From positions 620,001 through 684,000 of the forward strand of contig NZ_CP133267.1 of assembly GCF_030915465.1 (NCBI RefSeq): a stretch of DNA of 64,000 nucleotides, given 5' to 3'. The notes under the pieces were generated by a model, which was not told the origin of the DNA, searched no databases, and was given only the letters and a program-made list of their open reading frames with translations. The DNA is from Neobacillus sp. PS3-34. GTDB lineage: Bacteria; Bacillota; Bacilli; Bacillales; Cytobacillaceae. The position numbers and the translations under genes were made by a program. Of this stretch, positions 18,810-28,658 are shown one piece after another. How positions within the stretch are numbered: the first letter of the stretch is position 1; every line of letters starts with the position of its first letter.

Positions 18810-20173
18810 CTATTCATAACTAGGCCGATGAAAAATTTATTTACGGCTAAGTCACGATAAAAAACAGCGTTCTTTTTCAAATTTTTTTCTCTGGTTTGCA
18901 AGTTTAGTGAAACCAATCCATACCGATTTTTAAAAGAGTTCTTCCAGCTAAAACAGTCTATAAATGTCCATAAATGATACCCGAAGCAATTGCTTCCTTC
19001 ACTGACCGCCTTTGCCAAATAATATAGATGTTCTTTTATAAAATCGGTCCGGTAATCATCCTGAATAATGCCATCCTTCAGAAACGTTTCCTCATTTTCG
19101 ACACCCATGCCATTTTCTGATAGGTACCACTTTATGTTTCCATACTCTTTTTGGATTGTTTTCGCAATGTTATAAACTACTCTTGGTTCAATTGCCCAGC
19201 CGCGATATTCGTTAATTCTTACACCTTCAGGGATATAAGTTTCGAAATAATACCAGGGGAAAAATTCTCTTTCACGATAATCACACTGTTTCCTCACATA
19301 AACTGGTTGATAGTAATTAATTCCCACAAAATCGATTGGATAAAATTCAGAAATTTGCTGAATGTCAATTTCATGTTTCTTGAGAATCTCAAGGTAATCC
19401 TTGTTATATTCAAGCTTGATACAAGGATCCAGGAATATTTTATTGATGAAAACATCGTAAACCAATCCAGCGTAATGATCCTCTTCGGAGCTAATGATTG
19501 GCGGTAAAAGATCCAGGACAATCCCTATTTCTTTGTCATAATACTTTTTATAGATACTTACTGCCAGATTATGCGCTCTTAAGATGTTATTATTTGCCGT
19601 CACATAAGCCTGTGTACTTTTATGGCACGGATAAATGTCATTGTAAAAATAGGCGCTGCGGCTAAAAGCAATCGGTTCATTGAAGGTGATCCATTTATCG
19701 ACATACTCATCAAATAATTGAAAGCATACTTTGGCGAATTCAACATATAAGTCAATGACTCTATCACTTAGCCAGCCGCCATATTCCTCTTCCAAAACAA
19801 AAGGCAAATCAAAATGAAATAAATTCACATACAAATCGATATTAGCCTCTCTAATCGCTCTAAAATAATTCCGATAAAAAGAAACGCCTTCCTCATTTAT
19901 CGAAAGCTTAATAGGATCATTAAAAATACGGCTCCATTGAATTGAAGTCCGAAAAGAATTCAACTTACATGCCTTCATCAATTCAACATCTTCCAAGTAC
20001 TCATAATAGGTATTGCAGGCAGGATCATTTCCTACTTTATTATGGAAAGCATCTGGCTGTGTCCTATACCAATAATCCCATATTGAATCGGTTTTTTTGT
20101 CACTGGCTCCCTCAGTTTGCGGACCGCTTGTAGCAGCGCCAAAACTAAACTCCCCAGGAAACTGAATCTTCAA
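18810..20173 (-). CDS. GH1 family beta-glycosidase, stop hidden by a frameshift
   Basis: A beta-glucosidase/beta-mannosidase-type barrel enzyme. The acid/base Glu lies in TFNEPIA and the nucleophile Glu in YLSENGMG, with FSFGAATSGPQTEGA at the start. The raw frame runs on into the ROK kinase to give 752 residues. Restoring one base at the GGCC at 18823-18826 gives an ending IGPSYE and a TAG at 18810, hence 454 residues, the normal GH1 size. The junction residues GRGRGAM in the raw frame are simply the translated ribosome binding site of the next gene. No signal peptide is visible, so it acts on imported oligosaccharides. Specificity is unknown. Confidence 0.85.
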
Positions 20174-20218
20174 AATCCCGCAACCCCCAAAGAATAAATA
20201 TTTGCCTTTTCATAAATA

Positions 20219-20301
20219 AAAAAACATGAGCCGGTAGATATCCCCTTCTAAACAAGTCAAAATACTTACATCACTGGAGGGTATCATGCTCATGGTTTTT
20301 T
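20219..20301 (-). terminator. Long hairpin between the glycosidase and GH1 genes
   Basis: AAAAAACATGAGC pairs with GCTCATGGTTTTTT, and GATATCCCCT with GGAGGGTATC inside it. The T-run on the minus strand makes it a terminator or attenuator between two parts of the sugar operon. Confidence 0.6.
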
Positions 20302-20392
20302 ATTACCCATAGCCAAAACAGCAATTATATGGGAATGTACATCATTTTATTCTTGCAATCCAGTGAGTAATCCGTCAATAAATGACAAGGTG

Positions 20393-22380
20393 TTAATAAT
20401 CAAATAGTTTTTTTACGATTACATAAAACACATTCCAGCAGAAAACATAGGTAGCTTTCGTAGAACGTTCGATGCCGGACAGATTCAAATGTTCATGGCT
20501 AAAAGGTTCATCATTGAAGAAATTGAATTCTTGGTATACCCGATTTTCGAATCGTTCTCGAGCATCTTTCCATCCATGCGCAAAACCTGCGTAATAAGCA
20601 CAGATTTCCTCTCTCATCCAACTGCCGCCATTATAATAATAGCCAGGTTCAAACCATTCCCACTCATTCCAGTGATGATAACTTCCATCAAAGGTGCCTT
20701 TTTCAACATCAGCAATTAAGCGCCCAATGCCATTGACATGTGGAAGTTTATCCAAAGTATTTATTACTATTTCATCCGTTAACATTTTTTCTCCAAAAAG
20801 CCATAGGGAGACGAACTCTGGCAGCAGGTCGCAATAGGTTACAACCTTTGGAAAATCCCTGTCACTGATTATATATCTCAGTTCCGAATCATAATAAGCT
20901 TGGTAATAGTTAATGGCCTTCTGAATTAACCAATCAGGAACTTCATACCCCAACTCTTTGATTACTTTTAACGTTACTGCATACATCCCTTGATTTACGG
21001 CCAGCCGGTTCGACGGATCCCCCCGGAAGTCAATTACATCATTTTGGCCTAACACAAATTCTGCAAAACATTCCCCTGTTTTTTGTCTGTCAAATCGAAA
21101 TACGTAATCAACTAATAGATCAAGCTTCTCTTTTGGGACACCTTTGTAGCCTCTTCTGCTATTCAAAAGATGCCACCACAGCAATTCCATTGCTGCTTCG
21201 TTATTTTTCTTTTCCACACTTCCCATATCAGGTGTAATGATTGTACCTATTACGCCGTCCGGCCTTGTGTGTTTAAAAACTCAGATAAAAACACTTCATT
21301 CAATCGTTTATCAGCCAATGAAACAATGGTCCAAAACGTATCCCTAGCATACATGTCAGGAGAATAGTTAACATTCGGGACACAAAGATGATCATCCAAA
21401 ATATTTACAAATACAGAGGCATAAAATAATTTCTCGTACTCATTTGTTTCGTCGAATTTAACAAAATCAATCAAATGATTGAAGTGAATTTGTGGAAAAT
21501 ATCTGTTATTTCTTTTGTTATTTTCGAACTCCGCTTCCACAATCAAAAACTCATTTTCATAAGGCACAGCTTGTTTTAACGTAATATGATTCCCCATTTT
21601 CGGTTCAATCTTTTCGAAAAAGACATTGGCCTCATCTGAAGAAAAATTAAATATGTACTCATTGGTTGAACCTATTTGGAAGAAATCCGCTAATTTAGAA
21701 TGCGGCTTAACCTTCATGTACTGAAGTTCATAAATTTCGTTATTTCGATCGGTTAACTCAATTGATATTTCTTCTTCTGTATTGTTCTCCACAACAATTC
21801 GATAAAAACCTGAATCAATGTTAATAAACTTATTAATTTCTAATTCTATGTCTTCCAACTTTACATAATTAATAAAGTCATATTTGAAACCATAATTTAG
21901 TCTGACTTTATTTCCGGAAAGCATAATCAATTCCAAGTCTTTAAAAACACTTCTCTTTGTAAAACCGCCAAGATTATACGGATTTCTTTTCCTAGTTACT
22001 CTCGTGAATTTATTTTTATAGGGAATTCCCGGATAAATAAGTGTATTTACATTGTCATGATTCCCTATGTAGAAAAATTCATCATTTACAACACCATTTG
22101 TAAATTTCTCAGAATTAAATGTGAAAAATTCTTCATTATTAAAGGAGATACAATGTGAAAAGGAAACATTTAACTTTTGGATACAATTTTGCTCAAGGAT
22201 AAACGTAATCTTTGATACTCCATCAACAGTACTGAATTGATATCTGTAATCAATATTCAGCTGCAGGCATTCCGAAAAATACCTGCCACTTTGCAAATTA
22301 TGGATTACAAAGCTTTCTTCATACGAATGATCCAGGGTAGAGATGTTTACAACTGTCTCAAAACTAGTAATATTCTGCAT
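20393..22380 (-). CDS. Large six-hairpin glycosidase-like protein, one frameshift
   Basis: The joined protein is 662 residues. The first third is beta-rich (an N-terminal sandwich), and the rest is helical with ARDTFWTIVSLADKR, HHWNEWEWFEPGYYYNGGSW and many Trp/Tyr residues. This is the architecture of (alpha/alpha)6-barrel glycosidases of the GH15/GH63/GH94 type. The exact family is not recognised. The raw frame breaks at the GGCC at 21261-21264: one added C gives QG-PDGVIG and continues without a stop. It lies 28 bp after the permease genes, so it belongs to the ABC operon. It should act on the imported oligosaccharide. Confidence 0.7.
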
Positions 22381-22408
22381 TAGACTGATATCTCCCTGAA
22401 GTTCTAAA

Positions 22409-23278
22409 TTACCCTTTTATTCCTTCGGATTTCGATGTGTCAAGAATGTATTTCTGTGTAAACAAGAAAACAATCAATACCGGCAAAGTAATAAGAATGG
22501 TCGAAGCCATTTTTACGCCAAGTTCAATCGGAGGTGACATAGTCGCACTATTTAACGCGGCTAATGATTGCTGCAATGTGAATTTATCCGAATCGGTCAA
22601 CCAGATTAGCGGACCCAATAAATCGTTCCATGTCCCCTGGAAAGACCAAATTCCGACGACAATTAATGCCGGCTTACTGATCGGCAAGAAAATCTTGTAC
22701 CATATTTCAAAATCCGAGAAGCCGTCAACCCTAGCAGATGACACTAATTCCCTTGGAATGGCAATGAAGTACATCGTCAAAAAGAAAATATATTCGGACG
22801 CACCAAACATCCCGGGCACAATCATAGGAAGATACGTATTGATCCAGCCAATTTTTGAAAAAACAACATACATAGGAATCATTGTGATTTCAAAAGGAAT
22901 CATCAGCGATGCCAATAGTATTAAAAAAATGACCTGTTTATATTTGAAATTAAATCTTGCAAAACCATAAGCAACAAATGCCGACGAAAACACACCAAAT
23001 ACCACAGCTGGTATAGCAACGGTCAGTGTATTTCTAAATCCCTGGAAAAAATTCAGCTGATCAACGGCAACCTTGTAATTATGCCAGTCCCATTGCGATA
23101 TGCTTCCCTTTGGCAATAAGGTAAAGGTAGAAGAAATGTTTTCAACCTGAGGTTTAAGAGAAGAAAACAGTGTCCAGGCAAATGGTACTGCCAATAAAAG
23201 AGCTACGAATATGAGCAGGAGATATGAAGCCGTTTTGCCCCCATATTTCTTAAAATAGTACTTACGCTTTTCTGACAT
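22409..23278 (-). CDS. Carbohydrate ABC transporter permease, MalG type
   Basis: A membrane permease of 289 residues with six predicted transmembrane segments. The EAA loop that contacts the ATPase is visible as DFEIWYKIFLPISKP, and the family-typical start LLLIFVALLLAVPFAWTLFSSLKP is present. It overlaps the preceding permease gene by 17 bp and is followed by the glycosidase gene, so it is expressed with both. It forms the inner-membrane channel with the 308-residue permease for an oligosaccharide delivered by the lipoprotein encoded at 24331. Confidence 0.92.
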   Translation of the reverse strand: MSEKRKYYFKKYGGKTASYLLLIFVALLLAVPFAWTLFSSLKPQVENISSTFTLLPKGSISQWDWHNYKVAVDQLNFFQGFRNTLTVAIPAVVFGVFSSAFVAYGFARFNFKYKQVIFLILLASLMIPFEITMIPMYVVFSKIGWINTYLPMIVPGMFGASEYIFFLTMYFIAIPRELVSSARVDGFSDFEIWYKIFLPISKPALIVVGIWSFQGTWNDLLGPLIWLTDSDKFTLQQSLAALNSATMSPPIELGVKMASTILITLPVLIVFLFTQKYILDTSKSEGIKG

Positions 23279-24188
23279 TCTTCTTCACCTTCTTTTTCTT
23301 CATTCCGGAATAATACTCCCAGAAAGGTGTTCTTTTATAAATAATCAACATTAATGTCATAACGATTACGAACAAGATCCAGGCTAACGCAACTGCGTAT
23401 CCCATTCTGAAATTCCCAAACGCCTGCTGATAAAAATAAACCATATAGAACTTCCCGGAATCACCTGCTCCACCTAACACGTAAGCATCCGAGAATTTTC
23501 TGAATCCGCCAATAATCGCCATGATAAAGTTATAGATTAAGATCGGCCTCATCAAAGGAATTGTTACCTTGAATAATCTCTCAAAATATCCCATTCCCAG
23601 AATCCTTGAAGAATCTATTAATGACCGCGGAACTTCCTTTACTGCAACCAAGTATGTCAAGAATCCGGAGAAAGCTCCCCAAACCGCCATTATTACGTAT
23701 GAAGGCACCACTAAATTAGGGTCGAATAACCATGCGCCATGAAAGCCAAATACACCAATAATCATGTTCAATAAACCGCCATGGGGAGAAAAAATCCAGC
23801 TCCACATAACAGCAATTGCAACGCCTGACGCCAAGGTAGGAACGTAATTTAAGCCCCTGAAAATACTGACGCCTTTTACATTAGAATTCAATATCAGAGC
23901 TGATGTAAGGGAAGCTGCCATGCCAAGCGGTACTGCCCACACTACAAATCTCACTGTAACAGAAAGCGAATTCCAAAAATCGCTTGATTTAAAAGCAGTA
24001 ACATAATTCTGAAATCCAATAAACCCTTCATTTGGGCCTACTAATCCCCAATCAGTAAGCGACATGTAAAAACTATAAATTGAAGGAAACAATGCAAATA
24101 GTGTAAAACCAAATAGCCAAGGCAGAACGAAGCCGATCCCTTTGAACTTTCTTCTTCCTTGTATTCTCTTAATCTCTTTGGCATCCAA
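23262..24188 (-). CDS. Carbohydrate ABC transporter permease, MalF type
   Basis: A permease of 308 residues with six membrane segments, starting with a basic N-terminus and FVLPWLFGFTLFALFPSIYS. The EAA loop GMGYFERLFKVTIPLMRP is intact. It lacks the large periplasmic loop of Gram-negative MalF, as usual in Firmicutes. It overlaps the second permease by 17 bp. A 142-bp gap containing a 15-bp stem hairpin separates it from the binding-protein gene, which probably lowers permease expression relative to the binding protein. Confidence 0.92.
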   Translation of the reverse strand: MDAKEIKRIQGRRKFKGIGFVLPWLFGFTLFALFPSIYSFYMSLTDWGLVGPNEGFIGFQNYVTAFKSSDFWNSLSVTVRFVVWAVPLGMAASLTSALILNSNVKGVSIFRGLNYVPTLASGVAIAVMWSWIFSPHGGLLNMIIGVFGFHGAWLFDPNLVVPSYVIMAVWGAFSGFLTYLVAVKEVPRSLIDSSRILGMGYFERLFKVTIPLMRPILIYNFIMAIIGGFRKFSDAYVLGGAGDSGKFYMVYFYQQAFGNFRMGYAVALAWILFVIVMTLMLIIYKRTPFWEYYSGMKKKKVKKNVRKA

Positions 24189-24274
24189 GTTTTTCTACCA
24201 CCTTAAACCCGTCGTCGTGCTTGCAGTTCTATATCTTATTAACACAAGTATCCGAGCATATGCTGTTTTTTCAA

Positions 24275-24309
24275 GTATCCCCAAAGTTTGAAGAAAACTT
24301 TGGGGATAC
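24275..24309 (-). promoter_or_regulatory. Perfect 15-bp stem hairpin after the binding-protein gene
   Basis: GTATCCCCAAAGTTT and AAACTTTGGGGATAC are exact reverse complements around a 5-base loop. Its position between binding protein and permeases matches the mRNA-stabilising or partial-termination hairpins known from other ABC sugar operons. The role is inferred. Confidence 0.7.
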
Positions 24310-24330
24310 AAATTACTTTTTAAGTTTTGC

Positions 24331-25620
24331 TTATTTAACTTTTGCCATGGCATTTTCCACTAATTTGTGGACATCAACCTTCTTACCTGTTACCGCAGCG
24401 CTAAGAATTGGGCTGTAAATTTGCTCCCACTGTGCAGTTTGGACTGCAGCAGTATTTTTACCGTAGTTATCGATACGAGCAATTTTCATTGATTCGCCTA
24501 ATGCTCCTGCCATATCTGCCTTCTGCGGTGAATTTTTTTTCAGGTAGTCAGTATAATCTGCATAACCAAGTTGTGTAATATCCTTTACTGGAGGAACAGA
24601 TTTCCACTTCCAGAATTCTTGTGTCAAATCACTCATTGCTTTAAAAGCAACTTCCGGGTTATTGCAATCCTTTGTAATGACAGTGGATGCAGACCAGTTG
24701 AAAGTAGCCGGGGTTCCCCCATTTGGCGCTACCGCGTAGCCAACTTTATACGGAGCTGGCTTGCCAGAAATCAATTCCATATTATCTGCCACTCCGCCAA
24801 AAATAAACGCAGTCTTTCCTTGTTGGAATGTTTCACCATATCCAACTTTGTTTACAACGTCCTGATTTGGCGAAATCGGGTCATTCACAACAAAATCAGC
24901 CAACTTCTGGATACCCGCAATGGATTGAGGTGAATCAAATGCAACCGTTCCATCTTTCTTCTGAATTTCTCCGCCATATGACCAAATGAAGTTTTCCATG
25001 GCAGGAGAACCATTAATGACTGTACCGTACTTGTCGTTTTTAATATCAGTGTACTTTTTAGCCATTGTATGGAATTGATCCCAAGTAATATACTGACCTT
25101 TCGTAGTCGCTTCCAATGTAGCCTGGTCAGCAGCATCAACAATGTTTTTGTTGTAGTACAAGATAACCGGATTGGCAATCCAAGGTAATCCGTAGGTTTT
25201 TCCGTTATCGGTCACAGCGCCCATCAATTGATCATTAATCGCAATTTTGGAGATATCGGATTTTTTATAGTACTTATCAATAGGTGTTAACGCGCCATTT
25301 AAGATAAACGGCTTGATTTGCTCCTGTGACATCCACAATAAGTCTGGCGCATTACCTGCTGATAATTGTGTTTGCACCTTCATATAGTAGTTATCCGGAA
25401 TGGAAACGAGCGTAACTTGATACGACTTTTTGTTAGCTTGATTCACCTTATCAACAATTGACTGCATTTGTTTTAACTCATCGCCGCCAGCCCAGGTAGC
25501 CATCTTTAATTTGACAACGCCGTTAGCGCTAGATGAACTAGTGTCCTTAGAAGAACATCCAACCAACAGCATTGCAGACATAACAAATAGGATAGAGCAA
25601 ATTGCCATGATCTTTTTCAC
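24331..25620 (-). CDS. Extracellular sugar-binding lipoprotein of an ABC importer (family 1)
   Basis: A solute-binding protein of 429 residues with a lipoprotein signal peptide ending at the lipobox LVGC (Cys22), so it is anchored to the outer face of the membrane. The mature N-terminus is Ser/Asp rich, followed by VKLKMATWAGGDELKQM and GNAPDLLWMSQEQIKPF, typical of MalE-like family 1 proteins for oligosaccharides. The start overlaps the membrane protein gene by 4 bp. It captures the substrate for the two permeases downstream and would define the specificity of the locus. Confidence 0.93.
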   Translation of the reverse strand: MKKIMAICSILFVMSAMLLVGCSSKDTSSSSANGVVKLKMATWAGGDELKQMQSIVDKVNQANKKSYQVTLVSIPDNYYMKVQTQLSAGNAPDLLWMSQEQIKPFILNGALTPIDKYYKKSDISKIAINDQLMGAVTDNGKTYGLPWIANPVILYYNKNIVDAADQATLEATTKGQYITWDQFHTMAKKYTDIKNDKYGTVINGSPAMENFIWSYGGEIQKKDGTVAFDSPQSIAGIQKLADFVVNDPISPNQDVVNKVGYGETFQQGKTAFIFGGVADNMELISGKPAPYKVGYAVAPNGGTPATFNWSASTVITKDCNNPEVAFKAMSDLTQEFWKWKSVPPVKDITQLGYADYTDYLKKNSPQKADMAGALGESMKIARIDNYGKNTAAVQTAQWEQIYSPILSAAVTGKKVDVHKLVENAMAKVK

Positions 25621-26303
25621 GTTAGTAATCCCCTTTTATGTATTTTTATTTGGATAACAATCAACGAACTTCCTATTAATATAGCAAGCATATTTATGAG
25701 GGTATTATCCTTAATAATGAATGAACCATATGAATAGAAAAGAGCACTTACAAACATTGCCGCAATACAAAATTTAAATTTTGTGCTGCGCTGAAAATAG
25801 CTATAACCCGGAGTGATGCCAGATCTAAACAGCATATATTCGTACATTGTTATAATAAGATATAAAACTCCAAACACGACGGTGTATTTTAGTATCGAAC
25901 TGATAAAAATATAAAATATTAAAGAAGGAGTTAAATACGAAGAATATCTGTAAACAAGGTAGTTAGTATAAACATTTTCCAAGTTTTCAGCTTTTATTTC
26001 TGAATAAGTCTTCTTGGTCCCGTACCCGTTTACAAAAATAGTAAAATCTTTTTTTGTAAAGTTAATTCCATTTTTCAATTTTGGAGCATAATCAACACCA
26101 GCCAAAAAGTCTGTTCCTGGTATCTTATAAACACCCGGCTCAGTTCCAATCATTTTCTTGTTTTCAAAAATAATTTGAAATTGTTTTAAGACATGTTGTT
26201 GATTTAATGAAACGTCCAAATAATTCTCCAGGAAGATAAGAGTTATTCCCATTACCAAAAGGAATATTTGAACACTTTTTCTATAAATAATTCTAGTCAA
26301 CAT
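25617..26303 (-). CDS. Membrane protein of unknown function inside the ABC operon
   Basis: A 228-residue protein with one N-terminal membrane segment (IFLLVMGITLIFL), an extracytoplasmic domain of about 90 residues, and three further membrane segments in the second half. Its start overlaps the ATPase gene by 11 bp and its end overlaps the lipoprotein gene by 4 bp, so it is strictly co-translated with the importer. The position recalls YvdJ, a DUF1189 protein in the B. subtilis maltodextrin operon, and the topology is compatible. I cannot confirm that the families are the same. It may assist assembly or sensing for the transporter. Confidence 0.7.
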   Translation of the reverse strand: MLTRIIYRKSVQIFLLVMGITLIFLENYLDVSLNQQHVLKQFQIIFENKKMIGTEPGVYKIPGTDFLAGVDYAPKLKNGINFTKKDFTIFVNGYGTKKTYSEIKAENLENVYTNYLVYRYSSYLTPSLIFYIFISSILKYTVVFGVLYLIITMYEYMLFRSGITPGYSYFQRSTKFKFCIAAMFVSALFYSYGSFIIKDNTLINMLAILIGSSLIVIQIKIHKRGLLT

Positions 26304-27384
26304 TAATATTCTTCTCGCTCACAGGATCAAAATACAAACACTTTTTGGTATCGATTTGAATATAGTAAACTTTTTCATCCCCATCAAAGTCAGAAGTCCT
26401 TACAACAAAATTTATGTCATGGCCTGCAAGTTTCCCGTTTACGATAGTTGTGTTCCCCAACATTTCCTTGCTATTTACCTGAACCTCAATAAATCCTTCT
26501 TTAGCGGTTTTAGAATATTCAACATCATCAGGTCTGAAACATAAAATTACTTCATCTTGTTTCAATATCATATCTTTATTACTATGCTCTAATTCAATCG
26601 AAGCACTTTCTGATATCGCTAGCGTTCCATCCGTTTTTACTTTCACTGATATTGTGTTTATTTCTGGATTGCCAAGAAATTGAGCCACAAAAAGGTTGCT
26701 TGGGTTATAGAAAATATTTTTCGGGCTATCGATTTGTTGGACTTCCCCATCCTTTAAAACAACGATCCGATCAGCCATCGTCATCGCTTCAACCTGATCA
26801 TGAGTTACATAGAAGAAAGTTTTCTTCAGTTCCCTATGCATTGAAATGATCTCATTACGTGTAGAATGGCGTAACTTAGCGTCCAAGTTACTAAGTGGTT
26901 CATCAAAAATATAGACTAGAGGGTCACGAATGATCGCCCGTGCCAAAGCTACCCGTTGCTGCTGCCCGCCACTTAAATCTTTAGGGAACTTATCAAGTAT
27001 TGGGGTAATATGTAATTTTTGTGCAACAACATCAGTTTTTTTACGAACTTCGCTTTTAGACAATTTCGCACTTTTCAGTCCAACTTCTATGTTTTTACGA
27101 ACAGAAAAATGCGGGTATAATGCGTAGTTCTGGAATACCATTGCAATATTGCGGTCTTTCGGTTCTTTGTAATTTGCCAGCTCACCGGAAATATATATTT
27201 CACCGGAATGTACTTCTTCAAGGCCAGACAGTACCTTTAATGTAGTACTTTTACCACAGCCCGACGGACCAACAAATACGATAAATTCACCGTCTTCGAT
27301 TTCAATATTCATATCTTTGATGGTTAAATCATCATTGTTCTTGTATTTAACACACAAGTTTCTAAATTCAATCAATTTTGCCAT
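26293..27384 (-). CDS. ABC transporter ATP-binding protein (MsmX/UgpC type)
   Basis: The ATPase of a CUT1 sugar importer, 363 residues. Walker A GPSGCGKST, the signature LSGGQQQR, Walker B VYIFDEP and the switch His in FYVTHDQ are intact. A C-terminal TOBE-like domain follows (CFRPDDVEYS). Many Bacillus sugar importers share one distant MsmX ATPase, so a dedicated copy within the operon is notable. It overlaps the DUF1861 gene as TAATG and the membrane protein gene by 11 bp. Confidence 0.93.
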   Translation of the reverse strand: MAKLIEFRNLCVKYKNNDDLTIKDMNIEIEDGEFIVFVGPSGCGKSTTLKVLSGLEEVHSGEIYISGELANYKEPKDRNIAMVFQNYALYPHFSVRKNIEVGLKSAKLSKSEVRKKTDVVAQKLHITPILDKFPKDLSGGQQQRVALARAIIRDPLVYIFDEPLSNLDAKLRHSTRNEIISMHRELKKTFFYVTHDQVEAMTMADRIVVLKDGEVQQIDSPKNIFYNPSNLFVAQFLGNPEINTISVKVKTDGTLAISESASIELEHSNKDMILKQDEVILCFRPDDVEYSKTAKEGFIEVQVNSKEMLGNTTIVNGKLAGHDINFVVRTSDFDGDEKVYYIQIDTKKCLYFDPVSEKNINVD

Positions 27385-28304
27385 TATTTTCCCTCATATT
27401 CCAAGAATGGGTCCTGAATCTTTACACAGTGCACTTCACAGTCTCCCACACCTGTATACAATTCAGCCGTTCCATCTTCTTTTCTAACAATGCCGCCAGA
27501 GAACAAAACATCAACCAAATCAGGACGTTTTGACTCTCCTTGACCCAAGTATTTACGCATACAGATAATCTTCATTTCTGTATATTCTCTAGTTTTCGGG
27601 TCAAAACAGAATGTTGTTGGATAGTAATGACGGTCGCCATATTCGTCAAATTTTGCGATGTGGCCCAACACACCAACTTTTCCATTTTTTAGAACCGTTG
27701 CTTGATTACTGCCAACCCACTCTTCATCAATGCAAAGATTTAATAATGAAGCGTTTTCAATTTTTTCAACAGTAATATCAGCCAGGTTATCAGCAAAATA
27801 AAAACCTATTTTTCCTCTGCCTCCTTTTTCACCTTAGAGGCCAAGTCAACACAAGAATTTTATTATCTACGTCACAAATACGGATATCTTTCATACCGTT
27901 CGGCCGTATACCAAATGTTCTAAACCAGCAATATCATTTCCTGTTAATTTTTTAGCGCGCCACCATAACGCATTTGGAATTTCAGGATGATCAAATACTT
28001 CCGTTCCACCCAGGATCAATTTGCCGCTAACAAATGAATAATAAGGATCCTGCAATTCAAACGTCGGCAGATTATCAATCAGTTTCCAAGTATCTTCGCT
28101 GCTCTGTTCAAAGAACATAATCTTTGAGTGCTCACTGTCACGTTTTTCAACACGGCCAGCCAAAACCTTTTTCCCATTATCCAGAAACGGACTTGTAGGA
28201 TTGTAAACATCATATCCGTCCACGCCGGTGAACTTAAGCTTGTAGGTAGCAAGGATGTTATCACCACTATATTCCCTTACCATTTGATCAACAGTTTTTA
28301 CCAT
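27384..28304 (-). CDS. DUF1861 protein (GH130-like propeller), two compensating frameshifts
   Basis: The joined protein is 306 residues. NILATYKLKFTGVDGYDVYN, AGRVEKRDSEHSK, KGGRGKIGF and KRPDLVDVLFSGGIVR identify DUF1861, a family related to the GH130 beta-propellers and often found in mannoside or glycoside loci. The ATG at 28304 follows GGAGGGGG. The frame loses one base at the GGCC at 27902-27905 and gains one just after the GGCC at 27839-27842. The net effect leaves the total length divisible by three. It is the first gene of the sugar operon, next to the operators. Its enzymatic activity is unknown. Confidence 0.75.
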
Positions 28305-28424
28305 TGAACCCCCTCCGTTTCTTTCCGAAATCACACATACACGAAATTAAATCAACAAGGAAAACATGAATTAATGGAGTCCTTTTCCCATTTCCCCAGC
28401 ACCTGTCATGTATGTTTTTTAAAA

Positions 28425-28609
28425 AAGTAACGTTTCTATTTCAAATAATATAACGTTACTATAATTTAAAAATATTATTGCATCCGCTTTCATCAATGTC
28501 AATATCTTTTTCAAACATGGTGTTTATCCCTGTCAAAACAATTGAATCATTTATATTTTATGTATTCGTTCGAAATTTTTATTGTAAAATCATTTTTGTA
28601 ACGTTACAA
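28425..28609. promoter_or_regulatory. Divergent promoter region with three LacI-type operators
   Basis: Three related sites share an AACGTT core: AAGTAACGTTTCT at 28425-28437, TATAACGTTACTAT at 28449-28462, and the perfect palindrome TTGTAACGTTACAA at 28596-28609. The first two lie close to the minus-strand sugar operon and the third just in front of the LacI gene. A half site CGTTACAA follows at 28633. Spacing of the outer pair is compatible with looping and with autoregulation by the LacI protein. Confidence 0.75.
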
Positions 28610-28658
28610 TTATTCATAATACCTAAAAACATCGTTACAAGGGATGGTAAAAATACAA

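Noticed and set aside
17915-20173. A single bifunctional GH1-ROK enzyme of 752 residues
   Set aside because: The junction encodes a ribosome binding site, and a single base at a GGCC restores a stop codon and normal lengths for both proteins.
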